Of a stretch of 64,000 bases of DNA, positions 21,567-31,525 are shown in pieces. The translations under genes and the position numbers were made by a program. A model generated the notes under the pieces. The model worked only from the letters and a program-made list of their open reading frames with translations, was not told where the DNA came from and searched no databases. Every line of letters starts with the position of its first letter. Position 1 is the stretch's first letter. Source of the DNA: Ipomoea triloba (taxonomy: Eukaryota; Streptophyta; Magnoliopsida; Solanales; Convolvulaceae); the NCBI RefSeq assembly GCF_003576645.1, contig NC_044922.1, positions 20,001,046 to 20,065,045 of the forward strand, given 5' to 3'.

Positions 21567-21960
21567 TGTTGGGCGTCGGCTGGGTTGGCCGATTTCAGCC
21601 CTTTGCTCGATTCGAGACGTGGCGTTGTGGCTATCATGGAGGGATGCGGTTAAATGTTTATACTCGCCTATTTATCATCAATTGGTTTTAAGTAGTAATG
21701 GAAACTAGAAACCAGATAGCTAAAGAACTCTATGGTTAAGCATGCTTGATTTACAGCAGTCACAGGATGGGTTACCCATTGCGAAGTAAACATACTGTCG
21801 CGTTAAGATATATCAATTAGTATCAAAGCCGAGGTCATGAGTTCGAATCCATAGCGAGGCGAGAATTGAGTCCAGTCCCGGATGGGATGTGGCGTAGGTC
21901 GGGTCAATTCCAGTCCTAGGAATGATGATGGGCGGGAAGGCTAAGGACGGAGTAAGGCAT
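21567..21960 (+). mobile_element. Cassandra-like TRIM element with 5S-rRNA-like LTR (one LTR and internal part)
   Basis: LTR about 21567-21815: contains AGAACTCTATGGTTAAGCAT then GCTTG and, 15 bases on, AGGATGGGTTACCC. These correspond to the 5S rRNA internal promoter boxes A and C (canonical AGAACTCCGCAGTTAAGC and AGGATGGGTGACC). The LTR ends ATATCA and is followed by TTAGTATCAAAGC, a degraded tRNA-iMet primer site, then GGTCATGAGTTCGAATCC. A 5S-like LTR followed by a Met primer site is the hallmark of Cassandra. No second LTR is seen, so the element is truncated. A second copy is at 63238-63590. Confidence 0.8.
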
Positions 21961-22647
21961 GTTTTGTTCAACTGGGCTTGGTGTTCAAAGGTTGTGGAAA
22001 CAAGTAAAAAATGAGTGGGTCACTTTCATAAATATTACAAAGTTTTGTTTATTTTGAACCGTTAAATCTACTAGATTAGTGGTTTGAATTTGTCTGCAGG
22101 TTCTCACCTGAGACATAGTTCTCATCTGATTAGGGACCTATATATATATTCACTCTGCTCGCCAGGCCACCAAATAATGACTTTTGGAATCCCCTTCAAA
22201 TCACTTCAATTCAAATATCATCCACAAATTCTCATCATGCAATTGGCAAAACATCATAAAATTCTCTTCCAAAGTAATTAACAACTAAAGATTTGTTTTC
22301 AAAAAAAAAAAAAAAACAACTAAAGATTAAAAAACAAACACACACAAAAGATGCTAACATTTGCAACCAACGGACAGCTAAGCTAGAAAACGCTATATGC
22401 AAGTTGAATCATGCCAATGTCCAACCGTCAATATCCAATGAGTTATAATTCAAGGTTGAAATATCTTAACTTTCAACGAATATTCAAACTCAAGTATAAA
22501 AGTATAAATAGAGATGAATAACTAAGAAATATATTGTGGTTGAATTGACTTACTGGCCAAAGTTATTATTTAGTGAATTTTTTCCGACTAAAATGAAAAA
22601 GAGTGTGTAGAGAAATTACACATTAATCCTTGAACCACTATAAAATC
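21961..22647. repeat. Unit D remainder, no gene seen
   Basis: Contains poly-A and CA-rich runs and the GAATCCCCTTCAAATCACTT block of unit D, ending at CCACTATAAAATC, where the solo LTR is inserted. A 65-codon frame at 22084-22281 has no recognisable features. Confidence 0.65.
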
Positions 22648-23324
22648 TGTAACACCCCAATTTTCACCTCTTGGATTTATTACAAAATCCCTAATAATAC
22701 AATACATTGCGGAAGCATCTAATCAGCAGAAAACTGGGTGTTACCGCCACGCTTAGGTATCTCTCCTATACCCAAACGCTAAGGCTAAACTTACAACCTC
22801 AAATAACCATATAAACATCCAAAAGTGTACATATGGAAATAATTCTTCCGGGGTGTCTATTCTATGATAGAGTAGTCCTCAACCTCGACTTCCATCCTAT
22901 TCAGAGCTCATCGGGCTTCAGGAGCCCACACTAGACAACATCTGATAAAGGACACAATGAAGTGTAGTTAGCGCGACGACTAAGTAAGAAAATCCATTGT
23001 CACTCAAAAGTAAACAAAGGTTTCGAAAAACATAATTCCAGAAAACTGTAGCTTTACCCATAAGTTGAAAATCTACCTGCAACCAGATTATCAACAAAAG
23101 AAAGTATAGTAGAGTATATGAGTTGCATCAGCATATAATACTTTTCATTTCCGAGAATTTCCATCATTTAACTCAAAATAGAGAGTTCAACAACACACAC
23201 TTTACTGTTCAAAAATTCATGACATTTATTCTTCAACGTAGTTATGGAGTAACTAGATTTTCATAGTTAGTAAAAATTTACTTAGTTTCCCCCTGGATAA
23301 GTGCAAGGCATTCTTAGAATATTT

Positions 23325-23730
23325 TCAAGAACCTCGGGCCGCGGCACTCATGCCTCCCGCAGGTCAAACATCTCAATAACTTCCGGGCCACGGCTCACAG
23401 GCCTCCCGCAAAGTTAAACATCTCAATAACTTCCGGGCCACGGCGCACAGGCCTCCCGCAAAGTTAAACATCTCAATAACTTCGGGCCACGGCTCGCAAG
23501 CCTCCCGCAAGTCAAACATCTCAATAACTTCCGGGCCACGACTCACAGGCCTCCCGCAAAGTTAAACATCTCAATAACTTCCGGGCCACGGCTCACAAGC
23601 CTCCCGTGAAGTCAAACATCTCAATAACTTCCGGGCCACGGCTCACAAGCCTCCCGCAAGTCAAACATCTCAACAACTTCCGGGCCCCGGCTCACAAGCC
23701 TCCCGCAAGTCGAACATCTCAACAACATTA
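23325..23730. repeat. About 50-bp minisatellite inside the solo LTR
   Basis: Eight imperfect units containing TTCCGGGCCACGGCTCACA, GGCCTCCCGCAA and ACATCTCAATAAC. Units differ by single substitutions (CAAG/CAGG; GTTAAAC/GTCAAAC). The neighbouring DNA is AT-rich, so the GC-rich unit stands out. Confidence 0.92.
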
Positions 23731-24019
23731 TCCAGAAACTAAGGTTTTCAAAACATTCATTCTTTCCTTGAGTTTAATTAGTATTTTCACATGATGACTC
23801 AAAACGATCATTCTTATCCAAATATGTTCCCAAAATACACATATTTGTCAATGACTTTTCACCATGAAATTCCAAGTGACAAGGTCACACTTGTTTCTTA
23901 AAAACACAATTTTTCTCCAAATTAATGAACGTAATTTACAAAATAATATTTGAACTTCCAAAAATTGACTCAGTTGCCCGTAGGCCTTCCAAACATCATC
24001 ACATTCAGGAGCAAAAACA

Positions 24020-24295
24020 TCGGAAGAAGGTTCGGTCGAAAACGGAACCGCGTCGCGCAGACTCGCGGATGTCCGCAGCGTCGGACGCACGGCGGACGCG
24101 TGCGTCTGGGCCGCGTCCGCTCGTTCGGCTGTGACGCCGAAATTCTTGGCACCCACGGACGCGCAGCGGACGCGCGTCCGTGGTCGCGTCCGGCCTTTCG
24201 GCCGTGACGCCGAAACGTTGGGCGCCGATGGACGCGCGTCCACGGTCGCGTCCATCCGGATCTGCCAACTTCGGGCAGCGAAAACCGGGTTGTAA
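24020..24295. repeat. CpG-rich repeat block within the solo LTR
   Basis: About 275 bases very rich in CG dinucleotides, with imperfect repeats built on GGACGCG, CGTCCG and TGACGCCGAAA. It can be read in several frames at once, which explains the overlapping open frames here. It is absent from the related LTRs at 29100 and 50824. Confidence 0.85.
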
Positions 24296-25314
24296 CGCCT
24301 CGATTTTCCACTATTTTCACAAGTATAGGCCTATATGGACATAAATACAACATATACATGCATAAACTAGCCATGAACATGTATACAAAAATTACCAAAA
24401 AATCAAGGTATAGTTTCTTGAGCCAACTAGTAGATCCACCAACTTAACACATGGTTTTCACATAAAATTCCTAGTTTCATAATTTACTAGCATTTGTTCA
24501 CTTTCAAGTGACTAAGCCAACTGAAGGGATTCCTTACCTCCCAAGTAGTTTTACTACCGTAGACAAGTTGTGATCTTCTCCTCCAAAATTTTCACCGAAG
24601 ATCCTTTTATGGAAGCACTTGTGTTGAAGAAAAAGCTACGGAGTTCTTAGATCACAATGTAGAAGAATGAAATTTTCTTCCTCTTCTTTTCCCTTCTATT
24701 TTCGAAAATGAGAGAGAGAGAGTGAGTGATGGGAAAGATGGCTTGAAGCTTAAGTTAACAAGTATGATCATTCCATACTTCTTATGACAAAACACTATTT
24801 AATCACCATGTGGTAATAAGGGTGACACTTGTCAAAATTCCATGGTATGCCTTGTAGAGTAAGACTCCCTTGCCAGTTAGGGATTAAATCAGATAAAAGT
24901 TCGGAGGAATATAACTTAATAGGGGAAAATTTTAATACCAAAATTATTCTAAAAAAAATAATCCCGTCATTAACCACTGAAGTTGGAAATTTTCCGGTAT
25001 CTCGCGAAATACAGTGGTACGAAGGTCCGTAACAAATTCACTCTTACAGTCCGTTTAATTCTCACTTGAACTAAATAGGAAGTTCAGGCTTAATCGTATC
25101 ATGCTTAATAATCCATTTCTTAGGGAAATTCGAACTGTATATACATCCTCAAAAATTTTTCGGTTCATGACCGGTACGTAGATCGCAGCTTATTAATAAC
25201 TAGTCTCACTTATAAAAATCCTTCTGAAGTACCGAGAGATCATCTCATAAATGTCATAGCCTAAAAAAAATATTTTTCAAACCCTAAACTTATCGGAAGA
25301 GACGAGGGGTTACA

Positions 25315-25700
25315 AAATCTCTCTCCACTTTACTTAAATATTTTATTGTATTTTTCATGTCTACCAAAGCATAATTTATACGAGTGTTATCAATTTCATT
25401 GAAACTAAAAACGAGTTAAAAATTTCCATTGATTGTTTTCAAGCTCAAATTTTCAAGACTGATTAGTTAAGATTTCAACATAACACACTAAGTATATTAT
25501 GGAGAAATTGATTTACTAAGTCTTACGCAAAATGATTATTTTTGAAAAATTTACAAAAATCAATTCACCCCCACCCCTACCCCTCTAATGAATATTTTGA
25601 ACCATCAATCTTATTAAATAAAAAAAAATTAAAATCTTCTTCTTCAAGAGTGAACGGGAAAACTCTATTATTTTCTTTCTTTCTTTCTTTATTTTTAATA
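25315..25700. repeat. Continuation of units X/Y after the solo LTR
   Basis: Non-coding. Resumes with CTCTCCACTTTAC and ATACGAGTGTTATCAATTTC as in unit X, then the CACCCCCACCCCTACCCCTC block. The part from about 25556 also appears at 63700-63840. Confidence 0.75.
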
Positions 25701-25702
25701 GA

Positions 25703-26218
25703 AAAATTTTCACTTTTGGTCACTGGACTATTATACATGTATCAAATTTGGTCCTTGACTAATAATATTTTCAAATTTGGTGCATGACGTACTATGTAAT
25801 TCGTATCACATTTGGTCCCTAATTATTAATATTTTCAAATTAGGTGCATGACTATGTATTTTGTATCACATTTGGTCATGTCGTCTAATTTTCTTGCCAA
25901 GTTTCAAGCCAACTATTGCTGAAATTTCAACGGAAAAAAAATAAAATAATATGCTCTAACTAAAAGAGTGCTTTTGGCCAAATAATTGCTGAAAAAATTA
26001 TTTTTCTCGTTGAAATTCAGGCAATAGTTGGTCGCTAAATTTGACGGTAGGACCAAATATGACACAAATTACAAAGTCATGCACCTAATTTGAAAATATT
26101 AATAGTCAATGACCAAATGTGATACAAGTTATATAGACATGCACCTAATTTAAAATATTAATAGTTAAGGACCAAATTTGATACGTGTACAATAGTACAT
26201 AGACTAAAGGTGAAATTT
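25703..26218. mobile_element. Foldback (MITE-like) element
   Basis: The left half carries CACTTTTGGTCACTGGACTA and repeated TTTTCAAATTAGGTGCATGA; the right half carries the complements TCATGCACCTAATTTGAAAA (twice) and ACTAAAGGTGAAATTTGT. The centre holds another inverted pair, GCCAACTATTGCTGAAATTT and AAATTCAGGCAATAGTTGG. The whole is about 515 bp of nested inverted repeats with no coding capacity. The left arm recurs at 63845-64000. Confidence 0.8.
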
Positions 26219-27338
26219 GTTCTTTTTAATACTTGAATCTCCCAAACTAAGGCAGCTATCAAACTATATGACCAACAAAATTTCACACACTAAGTTAGTA
26301 TTGAAGAAAAATACTACATTAACACAAACTTATATAGATCAAGCAACTTTTTTATTTTATTCATGAAAAAAAAGCGAAATTGGATTTCATTTCTAAGTAG
26401 TATATAAATTAGAAATGCTAAATAGTTCGGAATGATCAATTTATGTGTATTTTTTAGTTAATTTGGGATTGATTAAACAAATTTTCTTTTAAACTCCATA
26501 CCTAAATTAAATACTCAACATTAATAATATTATTAGAATCTTTTTGAAATATTTTTGAAGATCTAAATTCAATACTTTTTATGAATATACGCATACGGCA
26601 TACTACCTGTTTTAGTAATGACTTTTCACTCCATATTTGAATATCCTAAATTTAGAAATTTTGATACAGTTAATAATTTTAATTATGTTACTTAAAACAC
26701 TAAGTTTTCTACCATAAAAATGAAATAAGATTTAGTATGAAGTTTAAAAACATAAAGAAAAATTTAAAATTAGAATATTATTACGTTCAGGAACTATTAT
26801 ACAGCTTTAAACCCGAGGGAGGTGTATATGTTGTCAATTGTTATATTGTGGATAAGGTCTAACGTACAAGGCTAGTGGACCTTGATTCAAAATGACGTCT
26901 CGTATTTTATTTACACATGTCACATATTATAAACTTAAAAAATATTAGAATAATTTCACATGATATATTTATAGTTAACTAATTATGAACGTACTGCAAA
27001 GGTTAATATTGGTCAAAAGAAAAAAAAAAAGGATACCCTAATTTAAACAAAACAACATCGTTTTGGAACTTTTAGTGTATACCATTAAATGAAAAGATAT
27101 TAGGGCCCCCTAAATTTATTAACATTGAAGAAGAAAATTTAATTTTTTTTTTCTATATATAAATTTATGTAACAAGAATACTGTAATTTGTCATCAATTT
27201 AAAATAATCCCATTTGGAAATTAAAATCGCTATTATATTTTACCATAATAGGGTCTCAACATGTCATTAGAATGCAAAATCATATCATTTTTCATAGATG
27301 ATATGGAGGGACGCACACGTCCCTAGATCTATATATAT
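26219..27338. repeat. Unit Y, diverged copy
   Basis: Same order of landmarks as 16720-17630 and 18843-19427, with many substitutions and small indels, so it is an older duplicate. It shows the empty sites for the MITE at 38548 (near 26703), the solo LTR at 39384 (near 26780) and the hAT MITE at 60669 (near 26793). No gene seen. Confidence 0.8.
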
Positions 27339-27775
27339 CTAACTCTTCTTGTTGCAACACTTGCCAAGTCTCATATTGCTTAGAAGATTTCTCAACTCTT
27401 GTTTCCCTGTTGCTCCAATCTTTAGTTTGGTCCTACAAATCTTTAGAAGATTTCTCAACAGCTTAGAAGACCCAATCTTTACAGTAAACCTACAAATCCA
27501 TCGCCCCTCATGATCCCGAATAAGGCTAAACCCTTGCACCAGTTAACCCCGAGCTCATGTTTCTAGCCCAATTCGTGTTAAGCTTCGATTTCCCCTGGGA
27601 AGAAGGAGACCAGGAAATTAAACCCACATTTGTATTGCTGTACCATTCCCATGCCGTGTAAAGAGCAATTGTGTTCTATCCATTCCAGGGGCGGCGTATG
27701 GCCATCGCTCTAAACTCTCTAGGGGCTAGCTCCAGCCAAACAAACGTCCACAGATTAAGAGTCACCATCTTGGAT
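27339..27775 (-). pseudogene. LINE RNase H fragment
   Basis: On the minus strand, pieces in several frames read ISWSPSSQGKSKLNTNWARN, then GFSLIRDHEGRWICRFTVK, then ELRNLLSNMRLGKCCNKKS. WSPP-x-x-G-x-x-KLNTDGA and GG-x-IRDH-x-GRW-x-x-GF are the start of the RNase H domain of plant L1 elements. Here the first catalytic Asp is replaced (NTNWA for NTDGA) and the frame is interrupted, with a local repeat of the GAAATCTTCTAA segment. The middle of the domain, including REGN, is missing. Confidence 0.78.
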
Positions 27776-28041
27776 TCACACAGGTAAGATTTTAAAATTT
27801 TAAAAAACTTGCATATCTAGTGATCAACATCCAACACATTTTATACCTAGAAATTATTCTTCAATGACAACAACTCGTAAAATCACTTTTCACATTTTCA
27901 CATGTTTGCATACATCAAAATTTTATGCAATAAACCATTAATTGTAATTGTGTAATTATTTTTCTTTTAGAAGAAAAAATAATATATTATTGATTAAGGT
28001 TTTTTGTTGACTTTTTTTATGCAACAAGGACTAAGTTAAAT

Positions 28042-28510
28042 ATGCTTGACTATTTGCCCAATCATTTAGACATAGAAATCTTTGTCAAAATCTGAATCAA
28101 GTTATCAATCGTTAGTTGCACATACGTTTGCCTGTCATGGAAAGATATGATGGAAAGTCTAAGAATTCATCTCCAAACACCTCAACTTCAAATTTGAGAG
28201 TGAGTCTCTCAATTCTTGTCATCTTGTGCGTAGATGTTTTAACCCTAGGAAAGCAAAATTCACATTTTATGAAAAATAAAAAAATAAAAAAATTGACCTA
28301 TAGATATACTTGTTGAGTTAAACTACTCTTTCAGGCCTAAAAACAAAATATTTCAAATTTTTGGTACTTATAATGGGTTAATATGCCTTCCTCATAATCT
28401 TCCTAGTTATTATGATAATGTAATTGTTTGGAATCCACTCATGAGAAAATCTATGCATTTACCACATCAAAACATTACTTGCTATTTTAGGGGTATAATT
28501 GAAAATATAC
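28042..28510 (+). pseudogene. F-box / F-box-associated protein pseudogene
   Basis: The ATG at 28042 starts MLDYLPNHLDIEIFVKI, a stop, then SCTYVCLSWKDMM, which fits the F-box pattern LPxxLxxEIxxxLPVKSLxRxxxVCKxW. Further on, in another frame, IFGTYNGLICLPHN and VIVWNPLMRKSMHLP (about 28360-28480) match the start of the F-box-associated domain. The two parts are separated by about 120 bases without coding sense. F-box proteins are substrate receptors of SCF ubiquitin ligases; this copy has stops and frameshifts and cannot be functional. Confidence 0.85.
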
Positions 28511-28519
28511 TCTGTAATT

Positions 28520-28690
28520 TTTTGGTCTAAAGAAACACCTTTTAATGACAGATGGATTGCAGGTTGTGTGGGGTTAGCTAACCCCACTAGTTATTGCTTT
28601 AAAATTGTCTTTACAGAAAACAGACTATGCAAAGATTCCTTAAGCCTACTTTTTGTTGTCGGACAATTACTTTAATATATTACTAGTATT
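28520..28690. repeat. Recurrent leader-like segment, partial
   Basis: TTTTGGTCTAAAGAAACACC through TTGTTGTCGGACAATTAC aligns with 46280-46420 and 700-830. It directly follows the F-box pseudogene here, and similar F-box-tail-like bases precede it at 46240-46280, so the two may share an origin. Confidence 0.55.
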
Positions 28691-28833
28691 TTCGCCCGTA
28701 CGTTGCACAGAATGGATTACTAGTTTAATTTCGACATTACTAACTCATCAAAAATTTTCCAATAACTTTTCTAGACTATTCCACTAATTATAAAAACATA
28801 AAAATAAAAGTTTTGGGACACTTTTTAACAATA

Positions 28834-28927
28834 AAAACCTTCTTCACAGAGAAAGTACCTATGAACGCTTTCTCATATGCATCTTCCAAGAGGCTTCTTT
28901 CCGCAATCCCTCTGTGAAGAAGGTTTT
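28834..28927. repeat. Perfect 18-bp inverted repeat around an antisense MBD-like exon fragment
   Basis: AAAACCTTCTTCACAGAG (28834-28851) is the exact complement of 28910-28927. The 58-base loop contains, reversed, GGAAGATGCATATGAGAAAG (28868-28887), which differs at one base from the MBD-like exon b. This looks like filler DNA captured at a repair junction. Confidence 0.8.
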
Positions 28928-29094
28928 ACCAGAGGATGAGTATTCGGTAATACTTAAGGGGTTCCCTAGAAAATTAGTGAAATCCATCTTTATGCCGTTG
29001 GTCTATGGTAAGACAGCATACAGCATGGTAGATGATCTCATGAATGTCTTTGGGGATTTCTATTAGAGAAAGGATTGTATATATTAAACTGGGA
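28891..29094 (+). pseudogene. Phage-type (mitochondrial-plasmid-like) RNA polymerase fragment, 5' part
   Basis: The frame from 28932 reads EDEYSVILKGFPRKLVKSIF then MPLVYGKTAYSMVDDLMNVF and stops at 29064. The spacing R-x3-K-x3-M-x3-Y-G equals the motif B region of single-subunit (T7-like) RNA polymerases. The form MPLVYGKT is what I associate with polymerases of plant and fungal linear mitochondrial plasmids rather than with nuclear-encoded RPOT enzymes. Only about 45-60 codons remain. A gypsy-type element then splits the locus, and the sequence resumes at 36494. Confidence 0.65.
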
Positions 29095-29099
29095 GTCTG

Positions 29100-31510
29100 T
29101 GTAACCCCTCGGTTTTTTTTCCGACAAAGTTAAGGCTCGAAAATATTTTTTTTAAGCTATGACATTTAAGAGAAGACTGTTTGGTGCTCGAAAATAATTT
29201 TTGGATTAGTTATCAATAAGCTGCGAACTACGTACCGGTCTCGAACCGAGAAATTTTAAGGATATAGATTCAGTTCGAATTTTCTAGAATTGGGATTATT
29301 AAGTATCATACGATCAAGCCTGAATTTCTAGTTAGATCAAGGAAGATCTTAAATGGACTGTAAGGGATAAATTGTTACGGACTCTGAACCTAGATTTGGC
29401 GGATTACCGGAAAATTTCCAAAATTGGTGATTTGCGACGGGAATATTTTTACGATAATTTTGGTATTAGAATTTCCCGAATTAAGTTATAATCCTCCGAA
29501 CATTCATCTGATTTAAGCATAAACTGGCCAATTAGATTTGAGATCTTGTAAGGACTTCATGGAGTGTTGACATGTGGCAAGTAAATCTAACTTGGATTGA
29601 GCAATTAATGAGGCATTAATGGAAGTATGGCCTAGTTGCACTTGTTACTTGTAGTTCAAGAACAAAATCACACCAAGATCACCTATCTCTCTCTCTCATT
29701 TTCGGATTTTACAGTTAGAGAAAGAAGAAGAGAAATAATTTTAGTCTTCCATTGTGATCAAGGAGCACCAAAATATTTTTCTTACTCAAGGGTTAAGTGT
29801 AAGTAAGATCCTAGACTTTGTTAGATTTATTCATCTCTAGAACTTAAGTGTCAATGTTTAGTGCATGAAAATATTGTTGTTGTGGTGATGTTTTTAGGGG
29901 CTTTGGATTCGAGGGAAGATCTAACACTTCTACGGTTCTAGAAATCTTCTATTGAGGTAAGGAATCCCTTAAGTTGGCCCAATCACTTGAAGGTAGACAA
30001 TTGCTAGGAAATTACATGATTAGGAATTTTTACATGAAAATTATGTGCTATGTTATAGATCTAAAAGTTGGCTCAAATTCTCTACCTTGATTTTTGGTAA
30101 ATTTACTAGGCATGTCCATAGCTAATTTATGCATGTATATGTTGTATTTATGCCCATATAGGCTTATACTTGTGAAAATAGTGAAAAGAAATAAGGATAG
30201 TCTCTGGCAGTAACTTCCGAGATTTACTGGGAAAAATCGGTAAGGTATTTTGATCCCATTTTTTTTAGACATGTAGTTCTATAAGTGTAGAACCCGCATA
30301 TAAAATTTCATAATGATCGGAGTAGTATAAGTATGGTTTTCGAATTTTTTTTCCAAAACTGGTCCAGAGAGAAAAACTCTGGACAGCACATTGCCAAGGG
30401 CAAAAATGTAATTTTCTGTGTTTATTCGTGGATCAAAATGACCAAAACTTTTTATGGACATCAAGTACTATAAGTTGGGGTTCTACCATAAAAATTTCAA
30501 GTGAAAAAGAGTTCGGGAACTATTTTTACCGGCTCAATCTTTCGGATTGCGCCAAGCTGAAATTTTCTAAAAAAGGATGGTTAGAAACAATTTTGACAAA
30601 TATTATTTTTGTGCATTATATTAACGTGGAAAATAATTATGTTTTGAACATTATTGTGACTCCTGTACTTGAATTTCTGTGATGTGACTAACACTAACCT
30701 AAGTATGTGGGTTGGGGAAATATACTTGAATAAGTATATTGGTTATGGAGTCATGTGGTAATAATTAATGAAGGTGAGGGAGTCTGTACGATTAATCGGT
30801 ACTGCAGAGAGAAGTCTATTCGCTGAGTATTGGGTGAATTAAAAAGTGGATGTGTTGTGTACCCTACTTGTGAATTAAAGGTGGATGTGTTGTGTACCCC
30901 ACCTGTGAATTAATGGCGGGAGTTGTGTACCCCACGGGTGATGTGCGAGAGCTAACTGTCGGGTGTCCTAACAGTTGTGTGGGCGTTGTGTACCCCACGG
31001 GTGAATTAATGGTTGTGTTATGTGCCGAAATTACTGATGTAATGTGAAATTTGCTTGTTGTTAGACTGCTTGCAGGTAGACTGCGATTACTTGGTAACGT
31101 TTACCTTACCTTATTGTATTACTAATTGTGGTTTCGAATACCTTTGTTTATTTTCGAGTGATAATGGATATCCTTACTTAGCCGTCGCGCTAACTACACT
31201 TCGTTGTGTCTTTATTAGATGCAGTCTAGCGTGGGCCCCTATGGCCGATGAGCTCTGAATAGGATGGGAGTCGAGGTTGAAGATTACTCTATCCTAGAAT
31301 AGACACTCTGGAAGGATTATTTCCATATGTACATATCTGGATATTGATATGGTTATTTGAGGTTGTAAGTTTAGCCTTAGCGTTTAGGTATAGGAAAGAT
31401 ACCTAAGCGTGGCGGTAACACCCAGTTTTCTGCTGGTTAGACGCTTCCGCAATGTATTATATTTTAAGGATTTTGTAATAAATCCAAGATGTGAAAATTG
31501 GGGTGTTACA
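29100..31510 (+). repeat. 5' LTR of the gypsy-type element (2411 bp)
   Basis: TG..CA ends, followed at once by AA and the primer site. It contains a short minisatellite of GTGGATGTGTTGTGTACCCC units (30846-30940) just after a single TGCAGAGAGAAGTCTATTCG unit, which in the copy at 50824-53292 is the amplified one. Two near-matching 74- and 84-codon frames inside both LTRs have no known motif. Confidence 0.9.
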
Positions 31511-31513
31511 AAT

Positions 31514-31525
31514 TGGTATCAGAGC
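31514..31525 (+). other. Primer-binding site for tRNA-iMet
   Basis: TGGTATCAGAGC, three bases after the LTR end, is the standard complement to the 3' end of initiator tRNA-Met used by most plant LTR retrotransposons. It fixes the plus-strand orientation of the element. Confidence 0.92.

Larger units (their letters stand above)
22648..25314 (-). mobile_element. Solo LTR of a gypsy-type element (2667 bp)
   Basis: Starts TGTAACACCCCAATTTTCAC and ends GAGGGGTTACA, flanked by the direct repeat AAATC (22643-22647 and 25315-25319). The uninterrupted site CCACTATAAAATCTCTCC is visible at 16180-16200. It is the reverse complement of the same family as the LTRs at 29100-31510 and 50824-53292. It carries its own 50-bp minisatellite and a CpG-rich block that those copies lack, so it belongs to a distinct subfamily. 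No internal region or second LTR is present. Confidence 0.92.

Noticed and set aside
21724..21780. 5S rRNA gene
   Set aside because: Only the internal promoter boxes resemble 5S; the rest differs, and the position before a Met primer site fits a Cassandra-like LTR.
23325..23730. Regular 50-bp repeats that look like a CRISPR array
   Set aside because: Whole-unit tandem repeat without variable spacers, inside a solo LTR.
23848..24398. Overlapping open frames of 69-142 codons on both strands
   Set aside because: They arise from the CpG-rich repeat block, which lacks stop codons by composition; no domain, and inside an LTR.
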